Of a stretch of DNA of 64,000 bases, positions 51,489 through 59,511 are shown piece by piece. The stretch's first letter is position 1. Each line of letters begins with the position of its first letter. Where the stretch lies: assembly GCF_016757215.1 (NCBI RefSeq), contig NZ_JAESIY010000013.1:99348-163347 (forward strand), read 5' to 3'. The translations under genes were made by a program, and so were the position numbers. Below the pieces are notes generated by a model. That model was not told the DNA's origin. It did not search any database and saw only the letters and a program-made list of their open reading frames with translations. The stretch is from Fulvivirga sediminis (GTDB taxonomy: Bacteria > Bacteroidota > Bacteroidia > Cytophagales > Cyclobacteriaceae).

Positions 51489-53399
51489 ATGCGGGCAATT
51501 AGGGTTCTATTCATATTTCTTCTTTTCATCACCTTTCAAACAAAGAGTCAGGACCAAGATCCGCAAAAATATATCATCTTCAAGGCCTTTAGTCAGCTAC
51601 CTACTGAAGTAGACCATTCCCTTTATCAGTCCCTAGAACAGGCTAGGCTACCTATGGAAAAACTGGCATACTTGGATACCATAGGAATAATCTTCCTGCG
51701 TACTGACTTGGTTGATTCTGTCATTTATTATGGCAGACAAATGAATCAGCTAATCAGTGATCTCGACCCTGAAGATGAGAATGTTAACTATTATCAACAG
51801 AGAGCTTATTTCTACGAAGGGGAAGGTAAACGTGACATCGGCCTTTTAGAGGATGCTATTGCCACTTTTATAAAAGGCATAGAATTGTCGGTATCAGAAG
51901 ATAACACCATGCAGAAATTTCTGAAGTTAGGCCTCGCCAAGACCTACCTAACAAAAAGAGAAGATGCAAAGGCCAATGCTATTATTCAAAAACTCAGCAC
52001 TAATAATGAAGAGCTTAGCCTTACTTTATCTATTCTGATCACCAAAGCTGATTACTATTTTAGCAGAAACCACCTAGATTCTGCTATGCTCATGTATAAT
52101 AAAGTACTTGAAGAAGAGAAGATAGATAACTACCCTAAACTAAAACTACATGCTCAAGTGTATAGAGGCATCATTCAATCTGAAAAAGGCTATAAAGAAG
52201 AGGCGTTAACGATTTTTTTTGAATCCAAAGAAATAGCTCTGGAAAAAGGCTTTTATGATTTATACATCAAGTCAATACTCAATGAAGGAAATATTTACAG
52301 AGAAAAAAAAGAATATGATATAGCAGAAGCAGCCTTGAGTATGGCCTATATTAATTCTGTTTCTTGGAATAGAATGATTCTTCAACGAAGAGTAATAAGA
52401 GCTCTGGTGGATCTGTATGTTGAAAAAGAAGATTTTAAAAATGCCTTTAGTCTCATGACTCAGGATTCGTACATAACTAGACAAATATCATCACAACAAA
52501 ACCAACTACAGCTAAGAGATATAGAGTTAAAATATGAAACATTGCAGAAGGAACGCAAAATTGATAATCTACAAAAAGAACAAATCAAAAAAGAAGCAGA
52601 AATAAGTAGACAAAAAACCATAAAAAATGCCATCCTCATTGGCTTTTGCATTATCCTCGCCCCTATCATTCTTTTACTTGTAGTATACTATCAAAAGTTA
52701 CTAGCACAAAGCATGCTTAATAAGCAACAGGAAGAGCTCAATAAGCAAGAAGTACAATCATTATTACAATCTCAAGAGCTACAATTAGCAAAAACCTCTA
52801 TAGTAGCACAAAATGAAGAACGTAGCAGAATAGCCCGTGAGCTACATGATAGTATAGGTGGCAACTTAGCCGGTATTAAGTTACAGATGAATAATATTAC
52901 TCATCAGGATGCCTACATAAAACAACTGATGCAGCAGCTAGACGCCACCTATGAGCAAGTGAGAGAAATATCTCATAGCCTTATACCCAAGGCTTTCAAA
53001 GATCAGGCATTCACACAGTTAGTATCTTCTTACATTACTAATTTATCCAACGCTCAGGATATACAACTTCATTTTAGTGCCTACCCAGAATCAGAGATTG
53101 ATCAGCTAGAACAAAAATTACAGGTAATGCTCTTTAACCTAATTAAAGAACTGGTTACTAATGCCTTCAAACATGCTCAGGCCTCTGTAATCAACCTTCA
53201 ATTAAGTATTTTTACAGATGAAGGCACCATAGACCTACTTTATGAAGATAATGGAGTTGGCTTCGATCTTAACAAAACAGGTAAAGGTATTGGTCTAAAA
53301 AATATGGAACATCGGGTAGAAACCTTCAATGGAACGATGGCTATTGATAGTGCAGAAAAAAGAGGAACAGTGATAAGTATAAGTATCCCAAAAGCATAA
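51489..53399 (+). CDS. TPR sensor histidine kinase, NarL-type (HisKA_3)
   Basis: A 636-residue sensor: signal peptide (about 1-19), an N-terminal helical TPR-like region (about 40-345: KYLTKREDAKANAIIQKLS-type repeats), a membrane helix near 378-402 (NAILIGFCIILAPIILLLVV), a coiled coil, then HisKA_3 dimerisation/phosphoacceptor NEERSRIARELHDSIGGNLA (about 442-461) and a HATPase domain with ELVTNAFKHAQAS (about 549) and YEDNGVGFD (about 586). It phosphorylates the LuxR-type regulator encoded 3 bases downstream. The signal it reads is unknown; the TPR half probably faces the periplasm. Confidence 0.92.
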   Translation: MRAIRVLFIFLLFITFQTKSQDQDPQKYIIFKAFSQLPTEVDHSLYQSLEQARLPMEKLAYLDTIGIIFLRTDLVDSVIYYGRQMNQLISDLDPEDENVNYYQQRAYFYEGEGKRDIGLLEDAIATFIKGIELSVSEDNTMQKFLKLGLAKTYLTKREDAKANAIIQKLSTNNEELSLTLSILITKADYYFSRNHLDSAMLMYNKVLEEEKIDNYPKLKLHAQVYRGIIQSEKGYKEEALTIFFESKEIALEKGFYDLYIKSILNEGNIYREKKEYDIAEAALSMAYINSVSWNRMILQRRVIRALVDLYVEKEDFKNAFSLMTQDSYITRQISSQQNQLQLRDIELKYETLQKERKIDNLQKEQIKKEAEISRQKTIKNAILIGFCIILAPIILLLVVYYQKLLAQSMLNKQQEELNKQEVQSLLQSQELQLAKTSIVAQNEERSRIARELHDSIGGNLAGIKLQMNNITHQDAYIKQLMQQLDATYEQVREISHSLIPKAFKDQAFTQLVSSYITNLSNAQDIQLHFSAYPESEIDQLEQKLQVMLFNLIKELVTNAFKHAQASVINLQLSIFTDEGTIDLLYEDNGVGFDLNKTGKGIGLKNMEHRVETFNGTMAIDSAEKRGTVISISIPKA

Positions 53400-53402
53400 A
53401 AA

Positions 53403-54047
53403 ATGGAAAAGATGTATACGGTAATAATTGCAGATGATCATGCCATGTTCACAGATGGCCTTAAAAGTATTTTATCTAACGAAGCGGATATACAAATAAA
53501 GCTGACAGCATCTGATGGGCAGCAAGTGATCAACTACCTTAGAAGTCATAATTCAGACATTGACCTAGTTATTACTGACATCAACATGCCTGACATGAAC
53601 GGAGTAGCTCTAAACGGCCTCATAAAAGATGAGTTCCCGCATATAAAAACGCTAGTGGTAAGTATGCTGGAAGATACCAAAAAAATAAAAACACTAACAG
53701 ACTCTCAAGTTAATGGATACCTCTCTAAAAATTCAGAAAAGCATGAACTGCTCACAGCAATAAGAACCATCCTGAATGGCAGCAACTACTTCTCTGAGCG
53801 CATAAAAGAAGCTATGATGAAGGCCATGTTTGAGGCTAAGAACACCCCTGAGATCATCCTAACAGAACGAGAAAAAGAAGTAATCAGGCTCATAGCAAAA
53901 GAATATACCACTCAGGAAATAGCAGACACCCTATTTCTTAGTAAACACACCATAGAAAGCTATCGAAAAAGCCTAATCTCTAAGCTTCAGGTAAGAAATT
54001 TAGCAGGACTAACTCGCTATGCACTAGAAAATGGGCTAGTAGACTAA
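53403..54047 (+). CDS. LuxR-family response regulator
   Basis: A 214-residue response regulator: a receiver domain with the acidic pair IIADDHAMFTDGL (about 8-20), the phosphoacceptor Asp in VITDINMPDMNG (about 58-69) and the conserved Lys/Thr region (SQVNGYLSKNSEK, about 102-114); then a LuxR-type helix-turn-helix LTEREKEVIRLIAKEYTTQE (about 152-171) followed by IADTLFLSKHTIESYRKSL. It is the partner of the TPR kinase immediately upstream. Targets are not readable. Confidence 0.95.
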   Translation: MEKMYTVIIADDHAMFTDGLKSILSNEADIQIKLTASDGQQVINYLRSHNSDIDLVITDINMPDMNGVALNGLIKDEFPHIKTLVVSMLEDTKKIKTLTDSQVNGYLSKNSEKHELLTAIRTILNGSNYFSERIKEAMMKAMFEAKNTPEIILTEREKEVIRLIAKEYTTQEIADTLFLSKHTIESYRKSLISKLQVRNLAGLTRYALENGLVD

Positions 54048-54158
54048 TAAAGCATCCCTGAATATGGGGTAGATTAATTCACTATTTATGGTCTACTCCA
54101 CATGACATTATATTCTCACATTTGCATCATAGTAATCCACAAAAAAACATTAAATACT

Positions 54159-54581
54159 ATGATTTACGGAATCACATTAATTTTACTTAGCATCATCGCA
54201 GTACCATCTTTAATTCTTGCCAAAAAACCAAATGCTAAAGAATTATTAGCTAAAGTTGAACCTTACCAAGGATGGATAGGCCTTGTGTTCTGTTTCTGGG
54301 GAGTATGGGGTATCATCTCCGCCGTACTAAATATAGGCTGGCTTACTACTGCACCTATATGGTGGATCACCCTATTAGCTGGTAGCGTAGTTGAGGCAGG
54401 TTTAGGTTTTATGCTAGGCTTCGCTCTTATGAATAAATTATTTCTTGGAAGCAACCCTTCGGCTAAAGAAAAAGCAGCTAACCTGCGAGAAAAAATTGCT
54501 CCTAAGCAAGGTAAACTAGGTGTATTAGGAATAATAGTAGGATGCTGGATGATCGCAGCGTCATTCCTATTCACTGTATAA
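54159..54581 (+). CDS. Small four-helix membrane protein
   Basis: A 141-residue inner-membrane protein with about four helices (residues 3-20, 41-60, 66-88, 120-138) and a repeated charged motif: [12 protein letters not shown] near 30-41 and [15 protein letters not shown] near 109-123, suggesting an internal duplication of a KxxPxQGxxG unit. I do not recognise a characterised family. I chose the ATG at 54159, where the protein starts [10 protein letters not shown]; the frame is open earlier but the extra residues read as an unlikely leader. It follows the response regulator at 112 bases and may be controlled by it. Confidence 0.6.
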   Translation: MIYGITLILLSIIAVPSLILAKKPNAKELLAKVEPYQGWIGLVFCFWGVWGIISAVLNIGWLTTAPIWWITLLAGSVVEAGLGFMLGFALMNKLFLGSNPSAKEKAANLREKIAPKQGKLGVLGIIVGCWMIAASFLFTV

Positions 54582-54642
54582 TTAAAAACACTCTAAATGC
54601 TCTATCTCCTATACTTTCCTGAACAAGTATAATGGTAGAGCT

Positions 54643-54672
54643 GCAAGGCTGCCCCCACACAGGCAGCCTTGC
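54643..54672 (+). terminator. Strong hairpin after the membrane-protein gene
   Basis: GCAAGGCTGCC (54643-54653) pairs with GGCAGCCTTGC (54662-54672), 11 bp. No T run follows, so this is a termination-like or stabilising hairpin. Confidence 0.55.
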
Positions 54673-54797
54673 GTTAAATAAAATCATCATAAACTGGTGA
54701 CTTTCATTGATCTAAGGTGTATATAGGTCATAGAAAACATAACACTTACAATACATTAATTCTAAAAGTCAGGAACTGACATCAAACCTTATTATCA

Positions 54798-55394
54798 ATG
54801 CAAAACATTTCATATCCGGTCAATTTCAAATTTAAAGTTTCAACTTTTGCCAATGACTTTATAGCCAAAGATGCTAATGAACAAACAATTGCCTATGTAA
54901 GGCAAAAAATGTTTAAGCTAAAGGAAGACATTCAAATTTTTGATGATGAGAGTAGATCTAAAGTAAACTACAGCATAAAAGCAGACAGGTGGCTTGACTT
55001 CTCAGCGGCATACTCTTTTAAGGATAGCAATGGCAACGAATTTGGCAAAATAGTGCGTAAGGGATGGAGATCAATCTGGAAAGCACGATATGAAATCATC
55101 AATAAAGAAGAGCAACATCAGTTTTCTATCAATGAAGAAAACGGCTGGATAAAAGTTCTTGACTCTATGATGGGAGAAGTACCTGTAGTAGGCATATTTA
55201 CCGGATATATGTTCAACCCTTCTTACATAGTTACTGATAAGGCAGGGCAGCCTATAGTAAGACTAAAGAAGAAAGCATCTTTCTTTGGAAGGAAATTTGA
55301 ATTAACCAAAGTTGGTGAAGTGAAGCCAGAAGACTCAGAAAAAATAATGCTAGGCCTTATGATGATGATCCTTCTTGAGCGTCGCAGAGGTTAA
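54798..55394 (+). CDS. LURP-one-related / tubby-fold protein
   Basis: A 198-residue soluble protein fitting the LURP-one-related (tubby C-terminal-like) fold, which includes phospholipid scramblase-like proteins. Beta-strand patterns are FKFKVSTFANDFIAKDANEQ (about 9-28), IQIFDDESRSKVNYSIK (about 46-62) and ARYEIINKEEQHQFSINEEN (about 94-113), ending with MMMILLERRRG. Members may bind membrane lipids, but function in bacteria is unknown. It stands alone and is followed by a clear terminator. Confidence 0.7.
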   Translation: MQNISYPVNFKFKVSTFANDFIAKDANEQTIAYVRQKMFKLKEDIQIFDDESRSKVNYSIKADRWLDFSAAYSFKDSNGNEFGKIVRKGWRSIWKARYEIINKEEQHQFSINEENGWIKVLDSMMGEVPVVGIFTGYMFNPSYIVTDKAGQPIVRLKKKASFFGRKFELTKVGEVKPEDSEKIMLGLMMMILLERRRG

Positions 55395-55415
55395 AAGATA
55401 AATTTAAGTTTTGAG

Positions 55416-55449
55416 AAAGCACCTTAAACATTTTTAAGGTGCTTTTTTG
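55416..55449 (+). terminator. Terminator after LURP-one gene
   Basis: AAAGCACCTTAAA (55416-55428) pairs with TTTAAGGTGCTTT (55433-55445) around a 4-nt loop, with a T run to 55449. Confidence 0.92.
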
Positions 55450-55550
55450 TTTTAAGCAAGTCATCATAACGTTCATCAGATTTCCCAATGACTGAGCAAC
55501 GTTGATCAATCTTTTTGATAACTTTAATATCTAACAAAAAACTACACGCT

Positions 55551-56411
55551 ATGACTGGAATGCTTAAACCTGAATCATTAAAAGACAAAACAATAATAAT
55601 TACCGGTGGCGGCACCGGATTAGGAAGGTCTATGGGCAAATATTTTTTAGAGCTGGGTGCTAACCTGGTTATCACTAGCCGCAAACAAGAGGTTTTAGAC
55701 CAAACCGCTCAAGAGCTAGAGCAAGAAACAGGGGGAAAAGTCCTTCCGATAGCCTGTGATGTGCGTAAATACGAAGAAATTGAAGCCGTTATACAAGCTA
55801 GTGAGGATAAATTCGGACAGGTTCATGGTGTTTTAAACAATGCCGCAGGTAATTTTATAAGTCCTACCGAAAGACTTTCTAATCGCGCTTTTGATATAGT
55901 GGTAGACATTGTTTTAAAAGGCACTTATAACTTTACCCTAGCAGCCGGTAAAAACTGGATTAACAAAAAGCAACCTGGTACTTTTCTAAATATTGTAACC
56001 ACGTATGCCTGGACAGGATCTGGCTATGTGGTTCCATCGGCTTGCGCAAAGGCTGGAGTACTGTCTTTGACGCGTTCATTAGCCGCAGAATGGGCCAAGT
56101 ATAACATCCGGTCAAATGCTATTGCACCTGGTCCCTTTCCTACTGAAGGCGCATGGAAAAGGCTATTTCCTGGTGACTTAGCAGAAAAAATAGATCCGTT
56201 AAAGCGTATTCCTCTAAAAAGATTCGGTGATCATCAGGAATTAGCCAACCTGGCAGCCTACCTAATGAGTGAATTCTCGGCCTATGTTAACGGCGAGGTA
56301 ATTACCATTGATGGCGGAGAGTGGCTCAATGGGGCAGGAGAGTTTAACAACCTAGAAGCCGTACCTCAAGAAATGTGGGATCAGATGGAAAAAATGAGAA
56401 ATAAAAAGTAG
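55551..56411 (+). CDS. Dienoyl-CoA-reductase-type SDR oxidoreductase
   Basis: A 286-residue NAD(P)-dependent short-chain dehydrogenase. The cofactor motif GGGTGLGRSMG (about 21-31) and NNAAGNFI (about 98-105) are clear. It closely resembles the mitochondrial 2,4-dienoyl-CoA reductase type: TTYAWTGSGYVVPSACAKAG holds a tyrosine upstream and the lysine of AKAG, while the usual YxxxK tyrosine position is serine (SACAK), as in that family. It would reduce a 2,4-dienoyl-CoA in unsaturated fatty-acid beta-oxidation. I chose the ATG at 55551 (MTGMLKPESLKD). The enoyl-CoA hydratase at 5317 could share this pathway. Confidence 0.85.
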   Translation: MTGMLKPESLKDKTIIITGGGTGLGRSMGKYFLELGANLVITSRKQEVLDQTAQELEQETGGKVLPIACDVRKYEEIEAVIQASEDKFGQVHGVLNNAAGNFISPTERLSNRAFDIVVDIVLKGTYNFTLAAGKNWINKKQPGTFLNIVTTYAWTGSGYVVPSACAKAGVLSLTRSLAAEWAKYNIRSNAIAPGPFPTEGAWKRLFPGDLAEKIDPLKRIPLKRFGDHQELANLAAYLMSEFSAYVNGEVITIDGGEWLNGAGEFNNLEAVPQEMWDQMEKMRNKK

Positions 56412-56427
56412 CAACTTCACCTTCTGT

Positions 56428-56460
56428 TTTCTACTCACAATGCTTTATACTATATCTTTG
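56428..56460 (+). promoter_or_regulatory. Promoter of the biotin genes
   Basis: TATCTTTG (56453-56460) fits the -7 box, with a TTTC/TTTT sequence (56427-56431) 21 nt upstream in the -33 position. It predicts an RNA start near 56467. Confidence 0.55.
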
Positions 56461-56487
56461 TCTGTTTATACAGAAAAAAGATTTTCA

Positions 56488-56508
56488 ATGAAGCCTAGCG
56501 TCGGCTAA
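56488..56508 (+). promoter_or_regulatory. Leader mini-ORF before bioF
   Basis: ATG AAG CCT AGC GTC GGC TAA codes a six-residue peptide (MKPSVG) in the leader. It is followed by ATG-TGA (56509-56514), a start-stop, and then the bioF start at 56517. This arrangement could couple ribosome movement to bioF translation. Confidence 0.35.
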
Positions 56509-56516
56509 ATGTGAAT

Positions 56517-57638
56517 ATGAAACTAGAGGAGCAATTAAACCAAAAACTGAGAGCCAGGCATGAGCAAAATTCACTCAGAAGCCTGGTTACTTCAGATCAA
56601 CTCATAGACTTCAGCTCTAATGACTATTTAGGGCTAGCTCAATCAGAAGAGTTATACAAGCTCATTAAAAATAAATCTGACATCATAAAAAAAAATGGAG
56701 CCACAGGCTCAAGACTTTTAGCGGGTAATTATGACTATATAGAATATGTAGAAAGTAGATTATCTGAAATATTTCAATCCGAAAAGTCGCTTATTTTTAA
56801 TTCTGGCTATAATGCTAACCTAGCCGTACTCTCCTCTATCCCTCAAAAAGGAGATACAATTTTATATGATGAAATGTCTCATGCCTGCATTAAAGATGGA
56901 GCCCGACTAAGCCTGGCCAACCGCTATAGTTTTAAACATAATGACCTTGATGACCTTCGAAAAAAAATAACGAAGGCCAGCGGGCAAATATTTATTGTAG
57001 TTGAATCTATCTACTCCATGGATGGTGACCAATGTCCTTTACCAGAACTCATTGAGGTCGCGAGAGAATATCAAGCGGAAATAATATTGGATGAAGCCCA
57101 CAGTACTGGCGTAATGGGCCCTTTGGGCAGTGGACTCAGCGGATCACTTCAGGCTCAAGGTAATATTTTCGCAAGAATATATACCTTCGGGAAAGGAATG
57201 GGAATACACGGCGCTGCTGTAGCAGGTTCTGCAACACTTATTAAATATTTGATCAACTTCGCTCGTCCTTTCATTTACACTACGGCACCAGCCCCCCATC
57301 AGGTGGCTTCCATCGCAGGAGCTTTTGAGTTTTTATCAAACAACATCCACCTACAAACTACTTTAACAGCCAATGTTCAGTATTTTAAAAAATGTATTGC
57401 TCAACTCAATGGTAAATTTTCACTTACTCCTAGTAACCATGCTGTGCAGGGCATAATTATTCCTGGCAATGACACCGCCAGGCAAGCAGCTATATCACTT
57501 CAAAATGAGGGCTTAGACGTAAGAGCTATTTTAGCCCCTACCGTAAAAAAAGGAACGGAGAGATTAAGAGTTTGCCTGCATTCATTTAATACCCATGATG
57601 AAATTTACCATTTGATTGATAGCTTAGCAGCTTTATAA
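56517..57638 (+). CDS. bioF: 8-amino-7-oxononanoate synthase
   Basis: A 373-residue PLP enzyme that condenses pimeloyl thioester with L-alanine in biotin synthesis. Visible: FSSNDYLGLAQS (about 30-41), NGATGSRLLAGNYDYIEYVE in pieces (about 62-81), DEAHSTGVMGPLGSG (about 192-206), and the PLP lysine in TFGKGMGIHGAAVAGS (about 225-240). I chose the ATG at 56517 rather than GTG at 56511. It abuts bioD with a one-base overlap (TAATG), so the two are translationally coupled. Some family members instead use a serine or glycine acyl partner, but context settles biotin. Confidence 0.95.
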   Translation: MKLEEQLNQKLRARHEQNSLRSLVTSDQLIDFSSNDYLGLAQSEELYKLIKNKSDIIKKNGATGSRLLAGNYDYIEYVESRLSEIFQSEKSLIFNSGYNANLAVLSSIPQKGDTILYDEMSHACIKDGARLSLANRYSFKHNDLDDLRKKITKASGQIFIVVESIYSMDGDQCPLPELIEVAREYQAEIILDEAHSTGVMGPLGSGLSGSLQAQGNIFARIYTFGKGMGIHGAAVAGSATLIKYLINFARPFIYTTAPAPHQVASIAGAFEFLSNNIHLQTTLTANVQYFKKCIAQLNGKFSLTPSNHAVQGIIIPGNDTARQAAISLQNEGLDVRAILAPTVKKGTERLRVCLHSFNTHDEIYHLIDSLAAL

Positions 57639-58261
57639 TGAATTACTTTATATCAGCAATAGGAACAGATAGTGGAAAAACGCTGGCTTCGGCAATAATT
57701 ACCAAAGCGTTAGGAGCAGATTACTGGAAGCCTGTGCAAGCAGGAGAACCCACTGATAGCAGTGCCATCAGACAGTGGATCGGCGATGAGCAAATTATTC
57801 ACCCTGAAGCATTCTACTTAAAAACTCCGGCATCACCACATTATGCTGCAGAGTTAGAAAACATTGAATTAAAAATTGATCAGATTCAGGCACCTATAAC
57901 GAAAAACCATCTGGTAATAGAGGGTGCTGGTGGATTAATGGTTCCCTTGAACCACTCAGAATTTATGATTGACCTCATTCCTCATTTCAATGCCGAATTA
58001 ATTCTTATTTGTAATGTATATCTGGGCAGCATCAATCATACCATTTTATCATTAGAAGCAGTGGCCAGAAGAGGATATGCTATTAAAGGAATCATATTCA
58101 ATGGTCCTGACATTAAATCCACCAAGGAAATTATACTAAATCACTGCCCCGCACCTTGTCTTTTGCATATTGCTGAAGAGGAAAAAATTGACATCGCTGT
58201 TATCGAAAAATACTCTGAACAGCTAAAGAATAATTGGAATGAACTGGATCGAAAGAGATAA
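57638..58261 (+). CDS. bioD: Dethiobiotin synthetase
   Basis: A 207-residue P-loop enzyme that closes the ureido ring of dethiobiotin using CO2 and ATP. The Walker A motif is ISAIGTDSGKTLASAIIT (about 5-22), with YWKPVQAGEP (about 30-39) and EGAGGLMVPLN (about 93-103) typical of BioD. It is somewhat short but complete. Its end overlaps the bioA start by 23 bases, and the start overlaps bioF by one, so the three proteins are co-translated. CO2 for the ring could come via the carbonic anhydrase elsewhere in the window; not proven. Confidence 0.95.
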   Translation: MNYFISAIGTDSGKTLASAIITKALGADYWKPVQAGEPTDSSAIRQWIGDEQIIHPEAFYLKTPASPHYAAELENIELKIDQIQAPITKNHLVIEGAGGLMVPLNHSEFMIDLIPHFNAELILICNVYLGSINHTILSLEAVARRGYAIKGIIFNGPDIKSTKEIILNHCPAPCLLHIAEEEKIDIAVIEKYSEQLKNNWNELDRKR

Positions 58262-59507
58262 ACAAAGTATTTGGCACCCGTTTACACCATTATTAGGCGT
58301 AGATGACCCTTTATATATTAAATCAGCAGAAGGAGTTTATTTAATAACCGAAGACGGCAGAAAAATTCTTGACGCAGTATCTTCATGGTGGGTAAACCTA
58401 CACGGCCATGCTCATCCTGCCATAGCCAAAGCAGTAGCAGAACAGGCTGCATCATTGGAACATGTTATTTTTGCAGGCTTTACTCATAAGCCAGCCATTA
58501 CGTTGGCAGAAAATCTATTATCCATCCTCCCTGATAATCAGGATAAAATATTTTATTCTGATAATGGAAGTACCGCGGTAGAAGTAGCTCTAAAAATGGC
58601 TTTCCAATACTGGTTTAACAAAGGTGATGTGAGAAAAAAAGTAATTGCCATTGACGGTGCTTATCATGGAGACACATTTGGAGCAATGTCTGTTGGAGAG
58701 AGAGGAGATTTTACGAAGCCATTTAACGAACACCTTTTTGAAGTTGAATTTATCGATTTCCCAACCCCTGAAAATGAGAGTAAGGTGTTCGAGCATTTCA
58801 AAAATATAATTGAAACTGAAGAAGTGGCCTCTTTTATTTTTGAACCAATAGTACAGGGAGCTTCTGGCATGCGCATGTACAACGAGCAGTTTCTTGATAA
58901 GCTAATAAGCTACGCCCAGGATCATAACATTCTTTGCATAGCAGATGAAGTGATGACCGGATTTGGAAGAATCGGAAAACTTTTTGCTTGTGACTATATC
59001 TCAAGTAATCCTGATATTTTCTGTCTTTCTAAAGGCCTTACAGGAGGCGCCATGGCTTTAGGCGTGACATCATGCACAAAAGAAGTAATCGAAGCCTTTA
59101 CATCGCAAGATTTACACAAAACCTTTCTACATGGTCATTCATTCACAGCCAATCCTATAGCTTGTGCAGCCGCTGTAGCAAGCTTTGAGCTGCTTACTTC
59201 ACCGACCTGCAGGGTTAACCTTAGTAGAATAGAGCAAAAACACAAAGTATTTCACGCTAAGATAAAAGGACACCCCCGAATTAAAGATATTAGATATAAA
59301 GGAACCATATTAGCGCTAGAGTTTTTCACCGACAAGGACAGCTCCTACTTTAGTGAAATGAGGAATCAACTGTACCCATTTTTCCTCAAAAAAAATATCC
59401 TTTTAAGGCCTCTAGGCAACCTCATATATCTCATCCCTCCATATATAATTACTGATAAAGAGCTAGATAAGATATACGATGCCATAGAAGAGTTTTTAGC
59501 TCTCTAA
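58239..59507 (+). CDS. bioA: Adenosylmethionine-8-amino-7-oxononanoate aminotransferase
   Basis: A 422-residue class III aminotransferase that uses S-adenosylmethionine as amino donor to make diaminopelargonate. The motifs YSDNGSTAVEVALKMAFQYW (about 108-127), ADEVMTGFGRIGKLFACD (about 233-250) and the PLP lysine in SKGLTGGAMALG (about 263-274) are clear; the length is standard. It is the third gene of bioF-bioD-bioA; bioB and bioC are not in the window. The stop at 59507 is 4 bases before the end of the convergent MscS gene. Confidence 0.95.
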   Translation: MNWIERDKQSIWHPFTPLLGVDDPLYIKSAEGVYLITEDGRKILDAVSSWWVNLHGHAHPAIAKAVAEQAASLEHVIFAGFTHKPAITLAENLLSILPDNQDKIFYSDNGSTAVEVALKMAFQYWFNKGDVRKKVIAIDGAYHGDTFGAMSVGERGDFTKPFNEHLFEVEFIDFPTPENESKVFEHFKNIIETEEVASFIFEPIVQGASGMRMYNEQFLDKLISYAQDHNILCIADEVMTGFGRIGKLFACDYISSNPDIFCLSKGLTGGAMALGVTSCTKEVIEAFTSQDLHKTFLHGHSFTANPIACAAAVASFELLTSPTCRVNLSRIEQKHKVFHAKIKGHPRIKDIRYKGTILALEFFTDKDSSYFSEMRNQLYPFFLKKNILLRPLGNLIYLIPPYIITDKELDKIYDAIEEFLAL

Positions 59508-59511
59508 AAGG

